A stretch of 64,000 nucleotides of DNA from Magicicada septendecula (GCA_034769895.1 CM068375.1:255419542-255483541); one strand, 5' to 3'; positions 22,638-33,861 are shown, numbered from the stretch's first letter. Numbers and translations: made by a program. The notes: generated from the sequence alone by a model not told the origin.

Positions 22638-23411
22638 ACTTTATACCCTTAGAGATCTCATTTTATTTTTAAAATATAATAATATTGTTAAATTTTGATT
22701 TCCGCTCTTATTCAGATTTGTTTTATTTCTTTGCTACTTAGCTGATTTTGAGTCTTGAAGACGTCGCTTTGCTCTACACGCACATTTTATTTTCACTGAT
22801 AATTTATTCAATTAATAATTGTCGAAACTGTTATTAAATAAAGAAAACTGTCATTCACCTCATTTATGTATTATGTATTATTTTATATCACACTTTTAAA
22901 CTGTTATTTACATTTTTGTTGTTTTGCGGGCCCGCAATTTACGTTCCGGAACTTTTGTGTATGTCACTCGCGCGAGTGGTTTATTAAGACTGGGCTGAGA
23001 CAAACGGCACTACATTGTGTAGCCGCTGCTGCTGTTCACCAACTTTTCCATTGTGTTAAGTTTGTATTCCTACGCCAGTAGTAGTTTCGTCTAACGCACC
23101 CACATTCCAATGTTGGGATCGTCTCTGACGTAATATGGTTCGATCCGATGTTACATAATCTGTTACACAATTTGTAGTCACTGGAGCTGACCTTGACTCA
23201 ATTTCGCTTGTTGTCTATTGCGTCTTTACAATTTATGCATAATATTTTATAATCACTCCTGCCAATTTCGCTACCAATAAAATTTACCTTTCTTCTCAAT
23301 TTATGTTTATGTCTTCCAAAATTATTATTATATCCTAAAAATGCTATTTACTTTTATTAAAATACCATGATTTTTTATATTTCCTCAGGTAGGCCAAAAT
23401 GTCCCGTTACA
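22166..23411 (-). repeat. 5' LTR of element A
   Basis: This 1246-bp copy of the LTR matches 2276-3446 throughout. The main length difference is an expanded CA tract (22550-22634). Both copies include a conserved GTCACTCGCGCGAGTGG palindromic block and AATAAA-type signals. Confidence 0.85.
22550..22634. repeat. (CA)n microsatellite within 5' LTR of element A
   Basis: About 85 bp of CA with a short CG-containing start. The corresponding run in the other LTR (2653-2674) is only about 20 bp, so the expansion happened after insertion. Confidence 0.95.
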
Positions 23412-24350
23412 ACTAGGGAATTCATTAATAATCTGCTGAATAGCATACATAGTTAAATCATCAATACAAGTCTTCTTATCCAGTTTTTTACTTGGTGCAT
23501 TGAATGTGGTAAAACTATCAGTTATTTAAGTTGTCTTGGCTGTAAGGCTGTGGCCTTCCAAAATCTTCATGCTGATGGATGTTAATTGCTTGATCAGACA
23601 TTTTGGCCTCACCTCTGGAGGCAGGCTGTAGTCTTCCAGAATCTTCATGCTGATAAGCGATTAACGTCTATCAGCATGAAGATTTTGGAAGACCACAACC
23701 TTACAGCCCGTATAATAATTTAAATAATTATAATGCCTCCTATGAAAGCCTAAGAAACAAAAATAAAACTATCAGTGTTTAGCTCGTCAACAATTCTCTG
23801 ACCTGTTCTTTCGTAAATGCCAGTTGCTTCACAACTCTCGTTCATGTATTTGTCTGCCTGTTGTAAGTCTATCATTTTGTTCATGTATAAACCTTATAAA
23901 TAATTTCATATGCCTGATTGGCAAATACTTTGTTTTACTCCTAACTTTGTTAATAATTTTTTATCTTGAGCTGGTTGCTGTCTTGCTTTATGGTCATTAA
24001 CTAAAGTTCATTACAATACGAGACCAAATAAATAGCACTAAAGACAGTTGGCAACCTTCAAATTTAATGGCATTGAATAGGTTATTATAGTTTACTATAT
24101 TCCAGTTTTAATTTCAAAATTTACAATGCTTAGAACAATCAGTATCTCACAAGAATAACCAGAACTCCAGGTTTCATAAACCCAAGGTTGTTGAGATAAT
24201 GTAGTAAGGATTGATGTATGCAGAATGCCATGAAAAATGTAATGTCTCTTGACTGACATCTTCATTATGAGCAGGTGATTCATATGTACTGGGACATGAT
24301 ACAAATACTTAGCAACTTGTAATTATTTTAAGTAATTTTAATTTTTACAG
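23412..24350 (+). other. host intron sequence with fold-back repeat
   Basis: This is host DNA between element A and the first exon, ending in a polypyrimidine tract and ACAG acceptor. The only structure seen is a repeated motif CTTCCAAAATCTTCATGCTG present twice forward (near 23554 and 23634) and once inverted (near 23670-23700), so 23624-23710 can fold into a hairpin. Confidence 0.5.
23538..23710. repeat. fold-back repeat (two direct and one inverted copy of a ~40-bp motif)
   Basis: Copies at 23538-23576 and 23624-23655 are in the same orientation and 23668-23710 is inverted. The last two are separated by about 12 bp and pair almost perfectly. It may be the end of an uncharacterised short element; no target duplication was resolved. 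Confidence 0.7.
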
Positions 24351-24494
24351 AACGAAGTAAAAGAAACTACAGCAGTTGATGTAGAAGTAAATGGAAAGCA
24401 TGAGCCAGATCCAGAGTTTTTTGACAGAATCAAAGCGGATGCTAAAAAGTCCTTCAGTTCAGAACAAGCAGCTGAAAAAAAGAAGGCCATGGAG
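24351..24494 (+). CDS. GKAP1: host gene exon, probable GKAP1 homologue (48 codons, phase 0/0)
   Basis: The acceptor ATTTTTACAG and donor GTATGT flank 144 bp with a single open frame; the other two frames have early stops. It encodes an acidic stretch then EPDPEFFDRIKADAKKSF and a Lys/Ala/Glu-rich helix. Spliced to 52302-52467 it continues in frame into a coiled coil. From memory, vertebrate G kinase-anchoring protein 1 has a FFNRLEDDVHKIL segment followed by a coiled coil ending VKARNAQLLKMLQEGEM, which this pair parallels. GKAP1 is a Golgi-associated anchor for cGMP-dependent protein kinase I. Exon status is strong; the gene name is inferred from motif order only. Earlier exons are outside or not recognised. 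Confidence 0.75.
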
Positions 24495-26019
24495 GTATGT
24501 GTAGTTTATATGGACTACTGAAACATGGAAATACGATTCCTGTACTATGTAGTTTTTAAACATAGAATTAAAATTAATTTTGCACAGTTTCCCTATTCCC
24601 TAATGTTAATTACTAAGACATATTTTGGTAAAGTTCGAGTGAATGGCTTTAATTCCTTTGTTCTATTATTAGAAGGAAGAAATAAAAAAAATTATTCGTA
24701 GATCTGGATAACAAGGTTAGTGTTATTGAAAAGCTCCATATATTTCAATGAACACATGAGACAATCAAGAGCTTGGTCACAAAATAAGAAATAAACTAAT
24801 ACATACTGTTGGCAGTTCCCGTAATATGAAGAATTCAGTTGATATAGAGAAGAAAAGAGAAGAAATCCACACGTTGTGGGGGAAGTGTCCAAGAAATATC
24901 TTGTAAATTTTTCAGTTTCCACAACTTGTTTCAGCTTTCTGTGTCATATTTAACATTTGTAGCTTCTGAAATTTGTTTACCAGTTAATACACAAATTAAT
25001 TTGAAGTATAGGATTACTTATTTAATAAAAAAAGAAAATAATAATTTTAGGGAGTAAAATTATAAGTTTTAAAAGAAAAGTAATGTATATTATGATGTGT
25101 ATTTTCATAAAGGCCAGTTACGAAAAACTGGCAGCATAAAAATAAAAATAACTGAAAGTAGGTAATAAAATAATATAGAGGCCTAATAAAGTATACTGGA
25201 AAAAAAGTTTGAAAATTATCTCGCTTCACAGTTCCTCTTTAAGCTGTCCTATTGTAATGTACATCAATTGCAGCCTTCACACATTTTACATCAGCCGATT
25301 TAACACGTGTAATGATTTTTTACTTGCCAGCTTACACAGATATACATTTAAAGTGTAAGTGTTAGCAAAAGAACACATTTCAACAACTATTAACAAAATT
25401 ATTAATACACTATGAAATAATTTATTAATACACAGAAAGATTTTATATTTTATAAACAAGAATGTATTTTATTTTAGTTTTTTAAATAAGAAGAATAATG
25501 TGAATGATTATGAATACTATGAAATAAATACATTCTATAAAAAAAAAAACACATTGGCGTGTTACTTAAACATTTTTAAACATTAACATCTTATTTAACT
25601 TAAAATGTTTTCATTCATAACTTCCAGAATAACTTTGTAAATATTATTTTTCTTCTAGGAGTAGCGGTACCATGAGTTCAATTTGTTGTTGTTGTTGATG
25701 AGAAAATTCTTCTATCTGACATTAATTCTGTTCTAAGAAACCAATCAATTGGTCATGTTTTGAGCTCTAACCCAAAATCAAATAACCCAAAATCAAATTG
25801 TAGTACTATCCATTAAAATAATGGTTTAGTGTTTTAAAAGTTCATTAGTTCCGCAAATATTATCCCATTTAGTAAAAGTATAAGAAATCATATTTGACTG
25901 ATGTTTTTGATAGCCAGAGGTTATAGCTGATATGTTATAAAGTTTCTCAGTTCTCTGTTTATAGGCAGAAACAATCTGTCGCATTATATTTTGTAACTTT
26001 TATTGTTTTCGTGGGTTCA
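24495..26019 (+). other. host intron, A/T-rich
   Basis: This is the first part of the 27.8 kb GKAP1-like intron. No exon with paired splice sites and no recognisable element was found before the piggyBac TTAA at 26020. Short ORFs here are random. Confidence 0.5.
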
Positions 26020-26023
26020 TTAA

Positions 26024-28914
26024 CACTTTCAGGTCTGGTGTTTTGTACAAATTTATCCTGCTCTGGACTGGGGTTGTTTTGTATATTTCATATTTTTTTT
26101 TGTGAATCTGCCTTTTCATATTTTACAAAGAATCAAATGTTTTCTTAAAGTACCTTCGTTTCTCTATCAAATAATATGTGTTAATTTAAGATATGTTAAA
26201 AAAATTTTTGTTATTATACTTACTGTTCGAGTTAAAAAAAAAATTTCTACGCTGCAGCCATCCTCTTGAAGTGGATTATGTAATATGTTTTAACGTTGTT
26301 TTAATATTTTTTTAAGTTATTATGATTGACAAAAGAGTAGAGAAAACTTAAATACTATTTCTGAAACTCGAACACATTTTTTGTTATGATGTTAGCATAA
26401 TAAAATGCATTGTCACAAATATTTACTTTTCACATACTAAGTTACTTTACAGATATATTACTATAACCATTTACAGTTGTTTTTATTACAGTATAGTCAC
26501 TTTCTTATAAAACAAAATAATCTAATAAAGTTACAAAATAAAAATTTACAATTAAAAACTGTTTACTAAATCTAATTACACATCATACTTGGCTTTTGTA
26601 TGAAATAAGCGAAAACAATTCGGGACACATAGAGCTACACCACAATCTTTGCAGTAGTATCTACTTTCTTTTCTGATCCTTTTACCAGCCTGTGTTTTTC
26701 CTCTATCAGAACACACCTTGCAGTATCTGGTAGGATTTGCTTTTTTTGCTATCGGAGGAATTTTAACTGGAAAATGCCTGGCTGATAATCGGGCTGCAGA
26801 TGATGGTGGCACTTCATTGTTTGCTTTCATACCCCCTTTATTTGCCAATGCCTTTGCTAGAGCTATAATAAATGAACTGAGTTGGCAATTTTTATCAGGA
26901 TGTGTTTGTTTGTACAATATAAAACTATTTACTATGGCTCTTGAAAATAAATGAAAAAATAATTTTTTCCACCACTTCAGTGTCTTTCTGTGAAAGGGAT
27001 AATAAGCAACCAGCTGATCTCCATGATCAACCCCTGCTTTGTACATATTGTAGTCTATTACTACATCAGGCTTTGATTTTTGTATGTTTCCACCTTTACT
27101 TTTCACAGTGACAAAAGAAGAAGTTGATTTATGTTTACTTGATAACATAAACACATCTCGTATATCACGTCACTTCACTGCAAGTAGATGGTTTTTGCGC
27201 TGAAACACAGCTTCACCTTTCTTCAAGTTACTTGTTTTAAACACTTCAGGTAATCCTTTTCTTCTTTGCATTACAGTCCCAACAGCTAATGTTTTATTGT
27301 GCTACAGATAGTCAAAAACTAGTGGGCTGGTATAGAATCTGTCCATATAAATTGTATGTCCTTTACCAAGGTATTTATTACAAAGCCTTTCTACAAGATC
27401 CTGTATTGCATTTTTCTTATTTCCAGTACTGCCTGAATAAACTTCACAGTTAAGAAAATACCCAGTAGTAGCATCAGAAACTATATACAGCTTTATTCCA
27501 TACTTTTCTGGTTTACTTGGTATGTACACTTTAAAGTGAATTCGACCAGGAAAAGGACAAATACCTTTCAATAGTAAGGTTCTGGCCAGGGTAAAACGAG
27601 CTACTACATGCTGCTATAAAACTGTCAGAAAAAGGTCTAATTTTATGTAAAGGGTCATGATTGATGTGAGTTATTGGTACATAAGAACTATTGTCATTCA
27701 GATGTAGCATGGACAAAATGGATTTGAATCTATACCTAGAAAGGAGAGACTGCAAAAACTGACTGCAAAACTATGTCAGTAGACCAGTAGTCGTTTATGG
27801 CTGGTTTTTGTACTACACACATATATAGAACTATAGCAAAGAAGTGGTATATTTCAGTAACCGTGACAGCACTCCATTTACCCCACAATGAATTTGGCCT
27901 AATGTTGTTTTGCCGTTTCATTCTTTCAATACATGAACCAGCGTAACGGTTAGTCTCATTTTTGATTTTCTTTATGCTGTCTGTACTGAAAAATGTTAGA
28001 AAACAGTCTAACTCGCTACTCTCTCAATTTATCGGAACTTTTACAGGAGTGTGTTCGTCAAAAATTGGAAGAGTAGGTTGATTGTCATCACTTGACCAAC
28101 CATCATTACGACATAATGTGTCTCTACGTCTATGGTTTCTAACTGGAGCTGTTGACGGACCAGGCTCTAAACAACAAAGAAATCACTAAGCTAGTACTAG
28201 GATTCTATTAAGAAAAAGTAATATTTCTAACTGTTTGAATATATAAAGCATACGAAAGTGATTGCTAACCTGAGACGTCAACATCCTGAGTGTTCTGATT
28301 AGGGGGATTTTGAACAGCCTCAGCATCATTATAATCGCTGTCATTACCATTTTCTGTAATAATATATTTATTTTAATATATTTAAAAGAAAATGTAGCTG
28401 TTAAAATAAAATAATGAATGGAATTCAACGTATTTTACAAACGTAAACAAAACAAAAGGTTATGTTTTGTTACGAAAGTTTCAACCGTATTTTCACAAAA
28501 GAAAAAACACTAATTACCTGAAACACTGTCTTCTGGTTCATAACTCGGGTCATTGTCTTCATTGTCACTCACTTCTGAACCACTATCGTTCACAAAATAC
28601 TCAATAATTTGTGATTCTGGTAGATATTCTGGCATGCGACGAGCAGCCATTTTCACGTATAACATCAACCACAAAGGTTATGACAAGGTTTCACAAATTT
28701 TGTTGCCACAAACATTCACTTTGGTGCTGCACATAGTGAATTTTTTTGGAACTAAAACAAGAATCAATCTTTCAAACGGTGAAAACGGCAATCGAATACA
28801 GCTGGAGGGAAAGAAGTTATAACCTTGTAAACGTACGCTCGAGTGACAGCCGAGCGGTGTCTGGTGTCAATAAACTGCCCACTCGAGCTGGACTCGGGCA
28901 TCGACCTGAATGTG
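26024..28914 (-). mobile_element. piggyBac transposon with TTAA target duplications
   Basis: The element is bounded by TTAA at 26020-26023 and 28915-28918. Terminal inverted repeats read CACTTTCAGGTC (left) and CACATTCAGGTC (right, inward), with further subterminal inverted similarity around CTCTGGAC/GAGCTGGAC. It carries a minus-strand piggyBac transposase relic. At 2.9 kb it is a normal autonomous size. It lies 35 bp upstream of the LTR of element B. Confidence 0.93.
26576..28650 (-). pseudogene. piggyBac transposase pseudogene with two introns
   Basis: Minus-strand gene model: exon 1 28650-28518 (MAARRMPEYLPESQIIEYFV), donor GTAATT; exon 2 28353-28270, acceptor TTACAG, donor GTTAGC; exon 3 from 28166, acceptor TTTAG. 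Both introns are phase 1 and join in frame. The acidic N-terminus leads to the DDE_Tnp_1_7 domain (RNNIRPNS-like start at 27921). Catalytic segments include KLYIVSDATTGYF, IYMDRFYTSP and NMYKAGVDHGDQ. The C-terminus has a Cys-rich finger (YCKVCSDRG ... YYCKDCGVALC). Breaks: TGA at 28024-28026 and frame changes near 27740, 27550 and 27155-27300. Introns in a piggyBac gene are known but not the rule. Confidence 0.88.
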
Positions 28915-28952
28915 TTAATAAATGTGCACATGTTCCACATTTATGGACATAC

Positions 28953-30186
28953 TGTGACAGTACAAAATGGGTATAATTATTTTCATATTGTGCAATAATA
29001 CGATCTATGTAAATCTGAATAAAATACGGCTTTAGCAGTTGGAATGGTATGAATCAGCCAGTGTGACGTAGTCATTGCCGGCACAAAACTACAAAACCGA
29101 GCCCTATATGGTAAGGAATTTATGATCCGACTGACGTCACGATAATATCATGACGTGACCACGTGTTTTCCAATAATGAAATGCAATTTTGGCGTTTACA
29201 AAAGTCTAGCACATTTGATGAGGAGCAGATGAGAGGGGCAGTGGCGAGCGGAAGGAGTCACGTGACCAGCTCATATAGTATACGAACGCCGATCGCCATT
29301 AGTTCAGTCTACAAACAACTCAACGCCGTGCAACAGTGTTAGGAGGCCTACGCGGAAAATAATCAGTAGGCCTACAAAATAGAGTGAAAATGAATATAAA
29401 CAGTGACAAATAAATCCTTTAGAGTATAAAAAGTAATCAAAATTAATTAACAGTTTAGTGAGTGTTGGAACAAAAGTGAACTGCAAGAAGAATGACGCCA
29501 CATGTGGAATAACTTACACAGATAAGTACTTTCAGAAATAGGTCGACCAAACAACAGTAAATTACCATTTACCCAATACTAATTATTATATTCAGATAAT
29601 AATGAGATCTCAAAGTTAAGGGGGGTTTTTAAGAGAGTGAGTGAGAGTGTGGAAGCGAAGTACTGGTTCGCCTTAATAGATTTAAGTAAATTAATCTTGT
29701 TCAATAAATGATTCTGTATGTTCAATGTTGGGTGATTTACTAATCACCAGATAAATAGGGGTAACACCCGTTGAAATTCTAAAATGAAAATAAAAAATTT
29801 CTATGTCACCATGACCACGTGTAAAATGTAATTATTGCACTGAAACCTAGTCTGTTTACTGCATCCAAATCTCGCCTAATCGAGCTTTAGAATCTTCTAA
29901 GCCAAGGGAAACAAAGTGTATAAATTAAGCAAGCGTTATTTAATGCACAGAGTGAAATGGTTTGCATATGTTAACCTCAAATATGGTGGTGACCCTGTTA
30001 TGTGCTGATGAAGTATAAGGCAGGTGCGAGAAAAGATCGCCTAGGTAGGTACTATTCTGGGTGTGTAAGTTGGAAGGAGTTAAGTAAGTTTACAATTGGC
30101 GACACTGCCAGGATGTTTTAAAATGAATTGTAAGTTTACAATTGGCAACACTGCCAGGATGTTTCAAAAAGAAAAGTAAGTTTACA
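28953..30186 (+). repeat. 5' LTR of element B
   Basis: This 1234-bp repeat matches 32612-33857 with scattered differences. Its last 100 bp contain a 46-bp tandem repeat (units starting at 30084, 30130 and 30176), each unit beginning with the donor-like GTAAGTTTACAA; the first two continue into a primer-site-like GGC(G/A)ACACTGCCAGGATG. Confidence 0.88.
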
Positions 30187-30210
30187 ATCGGTGAATCCCT
30201 GCCCGGATTT
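30084..30210 (+). repeat. 46-bp tandem repeat of LTR end plus primer-site-like sequence
   Basis: Units at 30084-30129 and 30130-30175, then 30176 onward, share GTAAGTTTACAAT followed by a sequence like a primer-binding site. The third, at 30187, reads ATCGGTGAATCCCTGCCCGG and is outside the LTR, so it is the working site by position. The first two are inside the LTR and recur in the 3' LTR (33755, 33801 and 33847). The block also offers three to four splice-donor-like GTAAGT sites. Confidence 0.7.
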
Positions 30211-30413
30211 TTATATAATTTTTGCGTAAAATAGGCCTGAAATTGGATGACAGGAAATAGGCTGGGAAGCGGCAGCAAATTTTGAAATTTAGAGGTTATA
30301 AGACATTCAAAATAATACGTGATGCAAAAAAGTTTTTGTTTAGTATACATAAACTCTCATTTATCTCAATATTAAATTGTAATCAGTATTAAAACAAAAA
30401 CAAAAAAATTAAC

Positions 30414-30659
30414 ATGGCTGAGGCACAAGAAACCGAAATAGGTTTCTCATGGGAGGCATGGGAGGATGAATTCATGAGTATTACGAATAGAATGACTGAT
30501 GATGAGTGGCGTAGACTGCATGATAATTTTAGACAAATGGAAGAACAAGAAACGGGAATATTTGCTGAAATGAAAAAGCATTGTGATGATACTATTAATG
30601 ATAATAGAAAACGAACTAATGAGTTAAGAGAACAAACAGAAAAGTGTCAATACAGATAA
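30414..30659 (+). CDS. element B ORF1, small gag-like coiled-coil protein
   Basis: An 81-residue frame (MAEAQETEIGFSWEAWEDEF) about 230 bp after the 5' LTR. It is acidic, with a predicted helical, charged second half (EMKKHCDDTINDNRKRTNEL). By position it is the N-terminal part of gag, since elements A and C also begin with a coiled-coil Gag segment. A related helical frame reappears around 30960-31140 with stops, so this may be the open start of a longer, broken gag. No specific function is recognised. Confidence 0.5.
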   Translation: MAEAQETEIGFSWEAWEDEFMSITNRMTDDEWRRLHDNFRQMEEQETGIFAEMKKHCDDTINDNRKRTNELREQTEKCQYR

Positions 30660-31230
30660 ATTAAAGGAGAATGAAGAGAGTAACTTCAATCAGGTAATGG
30701 ATAAGAAGGTTAGTGAAGGTAACAGTGGTAGTGATATAACGAATAGTAATGGTAACATAGTTGAAGAGGTAGTGTTAGAGAATAAAACATTGAATAATGA
30801 TGATAATAATGTGTAGTGATGGTAGAAAATGGTAGAGAGACAGATTAATTAAACGAGAATAAAGACGATCAAATAACAATTAAAAGGTAAGTGATGATAA
30901 TAATGACACGACGATGAAGAGACAACAAAAGGTCAATTTGTCTATTGAGATTAAGGCAAGTGATGAATATGTTGCTGCTTATAGAGAAAAGTGGAAGCAG
31001 CAGGACAAAGAAATGAAAGAATACTGGTGTAATAAGCTGAAAAAACGGACTAACGAGTTAAGAAAAGAAAATGAAAAACAGAAATGAGAGGTGGCTGAAT
31101 TACAAAAACAGCGGAGAAGAAAACTAAATGAAGGGTGGAAATGACTTGTAGATAACTTAAGGGAAGAGCTCAAAAGGGGAAATCTAATGGAGGCGTACAG
31201 ACAAGGTTTGGAGAAAAATATATTGAAGAA

Positions 31231-31986
31231 ATGGAAAGGAAAATAGTGGAAGTGGTAGTGTTAGAGAATAAGACATTGAATAATGATTATAGTGCTGATA
31301 GTGTAGTGGTGGTAGAAAATGGTAGAGAGACAGATCAACTAAAGGAGAATAAAAATAATCAGATAGTAGATGACAAGGTAAGTAAAAGAGATAATAATCA
31401 GGATATCACAAGTAATAATGGTGATGTAATTGAAAACGTAGGAATAGAGAGTGGTACATTGAATAATGATAGTGGAGATAATAATGATGATGAGACTTTT
31501 ACAAACAATAGTGATAGTTTAAGTGCAAACAAGGTGATAGATGACAAAGTGAGTGAAGATAGAGGGAACATACGTGATAATCATAATGATGACAAGTTAA
31601 GTCCAAATGAGAATATAAATAATGAAGGAATAGTTGACAAGGTAAGTAATGGTGTTAATATAAGTGATGATTATAATGGTGAAATAATGTTGAATAATAA
31701 TAATAAAGAAATAGTTGAAAATGGGGTATCTAAGAATGATACGGTAAGTAATAGTAGAGACGATGAGAATATAATGGTAGTGGAGGTTAGTGAGGGGGTA
31801 ATAATAAGTGTTAATGAGCTTGAGAGAGAGTACGAAGAGAGTTTAAGTGAGTATCAGGGGCAGAGGGCAAATTTTCCCTGTGGCGTATATGAAGTAAAGG
31901 CTTCACAAGTGTTGTTAGAGGATGTAAGTTCCTCGAGAATTTATTTGGGAGACGAATGGTCTGCAAATAGTCCCTTTATGTTTTAA
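31231..31986 (+). CDS. element B ORF2, Asn/Asp-rich protein with conserved C-terminus
   Basis: A 251-codon open frame, low complexity for its first 200 residues (runs of Asn, Asp, Val, Ser with repeated KVS, NNDN motifs), from ATG 31231. The last 45 residues are less biased (GQRANFPCGVYEVKASQVL then SSSRIYLGDEWS) and match a segment in element C (GQRANFPCVLSGVRTPHVGF, near 56670-56790). Conservation between two elements implies selection on that segment in the past. I do not recognise a domain; it may be the remnant of Gag between coiled coil and capsid. Confidence 0.55.
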   Translation: MERKIVEVVVLENKTLNNDYSADSVVVVENGRETDQLKENKNNQIVDDKVSKRDNNQDITSNNGDVIENVGIESGTLNNDSGDNNDDETFTNNSDSLSANKVIDDKVSEDRGNIRDNHNDDKLSPNENINNEGIVDKVSNGVNISDDYNGEIMLNNNNKEIVENGVSKNDTVSNSRDDENIMVVEVSEGVIISVNELEREYEESLSEYQGQRANFPCGVYEVKASQVLLEDVSSSRIYLGDEWSANSPFMF

Positions 31987-32337
31987 GATGAAGTTGTTTA
32001 CTTGAATTAGTAAATAATTTTGATGGAGAGATGAAATGAGGTGTTCAAATGAAAAAATAATATGAAATGGGTGTTTATTTGAATTCCGACTGGAATTACT
32101 AAATCATTTTGAAGGTGGAATTATAAAATTACAAGAGAATGTCGATGTTAGATGTTTAGGAGAAAGTATTATGTTATGTTGAGGATATTTCTGTGAAACA
32201 ATGTTATGTGTACATTTAGAAGTTAAGAAAAAGCCAGTACTTTGAAAAAGGCAAACCAGTACGGCTAAGAGGAAACCGAATCAGTTCAGGATATGGAATA
32301 ACAAAATGTCATTTAGTAATGTTTAATTGATTGTTTC

Positions 32338-32611
32338 AGAGTCTGGTGACACTGTGGTGGCGACCCTGTGCTGGCCAACGCGTCAGGGCAGGGGCGTCTA
32401 GTGCTTGTCTGGCTTTACGGTGTTGGGATCCCGAGCAGGAAGTCCAGTAAAGTCATGCAGATGCGGCCACAATCAGTAATGGATCAGGGGGGGTGAGTAA
32501 CCCATGGTTTTAATAATATAAGGGAGGTCATGGCGCCATATCCGTGCTGATCCTTTTAGGTTTTGTCAATGAGAGTTTTTATGCTTGGGCATTATCTCAT
32601 TGAGGGGGTAT
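32338..32611 (+). promoter_or_regulatory. conserved 3' module of element B: splice-flanked segment, hairpin relic, polypurine tract
   Basis: Acceptor-like TTGTTTCAG (AG 32338-32339), 153 nt (32340-32492) with GGCTTTACGGTGTTGGGATC and GGAAGTCCAGTAAAGTCATG, then donor-like GTGAGT (32493-32498). TGGCTTTAC and GTAAAGTCA can pair as a 9-bp stem. A weakened hairpin (ATGAGAGTTTTTATG ... ATTATCTCAT) and TGAGGGGGTAT precede the LTR. It is homologous to 3447-3730 (minus) and 61683-61965. Confidence 0.65.
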
Positions 32612-33857
32612 TGTGACAGTACAAAATGGGTATAATTATTTTCATATTGTGCAATAATACGATCTATGTAAAACTGAATAAAATATGGCTTTAGCAATTG
32701 GAATAGTATGAATCAGCCAGTGTGACGTAGTCATTGCCGTCACAAAACTACAAAACCGAGCCTTATATGGTAAGGAATTTATGATCCGACTGACGTCACG
32801 ATAATATCATGACGTGACCACATGTTTTTCAATAACGAAAAGCAATTTTGGCTTTTGCAAAAGTCTAGCACATTTGATGAACAACAGATGAGAGGGGCAG
32901 TGGCGAGCGGAAGGAGTCACGTGACCAGCTCATATAGTATACGAACACCGATCGCCATTAGTTCAGTCTACAAACAACTCAACGCCGTGCAATAGTGTTA
33001 GGAGGTCTACATGGAAAATAATCAGTAGGCCTACAAAATAGTGTGAAAATGAAGATAAAACAGTGACAAATAAATCCCTTCGAGTTTCAAAAGTAATCAT
33101 CAAAATTAATCAACAGTTTTAACATTTTAGTGAGTGTTGGAACAAAATTGAACTGCAAGAACAATGATGCCACATGTGGAATAACTTCTGCAGATAAGTA
33201 CTTTCAGAAATAGGTCGACCAAACAACCGTAAATTACCATTTACCCAATACTAATTATTATATTCAGATAATAATGAGATCTCAAAGTTAAGGGGGGTTT
33301 TAAGAGAGTGAGTGAGAGTGTGGAAGCAAAGTACTGGTTCGCCTTAATAGATTTAAGTAAATTAATCTTGTTCAATAAATGATTCTGTATGTTCAATATT
33401 GGGTGATTTACTAATCACCAGATAAATAGGGGTAACACCCGTTGAAGTTCTAAAATGAAAATAAAAACAAATTTCTGTCACCATGACCACGTGTTCAATG
33501 TAATTATTGCGCTGAAACCTAGTCTGTTTACTGCATCCAATCTCGCCTAATCGAGCTTTAGAATCTTCTGAGCCAAGGGAAACAAAGTGTATAAATTAAG
33601 CAAGCGTTATTTAATGCATAGAGTGAAATGGTTTGCATATGTTAACCTCAAATATGGTGGCGACCCTGTTATGTGCTGATGAAGTATAAGGTAGGTGCGA
33701 GAAAAGATCGCCAAGGTAGATACTATCCTGGGTGTGTAAGTTGGAAGGAGTTAAGTAAGTTTACAATTGGCGACACTGCCAGGATGTTTTAAAATGAAGT
33801 GTAAGTTTACAATTGGCAACACTGCCAGGATGTTTCAAAAAGAAAAGTAAGTTTGCA
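32612..33857 (+). repeat. 3' LTR of element B
   Basis: This 1246-bp LTR copy ends AAGTTTGCA at 33857 and is followed by the target duplication ATAC. It also contains the 46-bp tandem units (33755, 33801), showing that they are part of the LTR. Confidence 0.88.
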
Positions 33858-33861
33858 ATAC

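Larger units (their letters stand above)
2276..23411 (-). mobile_element. Ty3/gypsy-type LTR retrotransposon A, interrupted by nested insertions
   Basis: Two related LTRs (2276-3446 and 22166-23411) flank a minus-strand gag, protease, RT, RNase H and integrase series. Read on the minus strand the LTR begins TGTAACGGGAC and ends CTTAACA. The domain order (integrase after RNase H) is that of Ty3/gypsy. The internal region holds a truncated Penelope copy (19848-20345), an intact Penelope element (4987-7967) and a gag-only element D (about 7976-14811), which explains the 21 kb span. No clean target duplication is visible: the 4-mers outside the LTRs are TACT and ACTA. All coding parts have stops or shifts, so the element is dead. 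Confidence 0.8.
28953..33857 (+). mobile_element. pol-less gypsy-type LTR element B
   Basis: LTRs 28953-30186 and 32612-33857 flank only 2.4 kb. The LTR starts TGTGACAG and ends AAGTTTACA. The target duplication ATAC is at 28949-28952 and 33858-33861, a 4-bp duplication as in Ty3/gypsy. The 3' module and purine tract before the right LTR are homologous to those of elements A and C. No protease, RT or integrase is encoded, so transposition would need enzymes in trans. It is on the same strand as the host gene, inside its large intron. Confidence 0.88.

Noticed and set aside
31231..31840. Asn/Asp-rich ORF as a prion-like or antifreeze-type host gene
   Set aside because: It lies wholly between the LTRs of element B, and its end is shared with element C, so it belongs to the retroelement.
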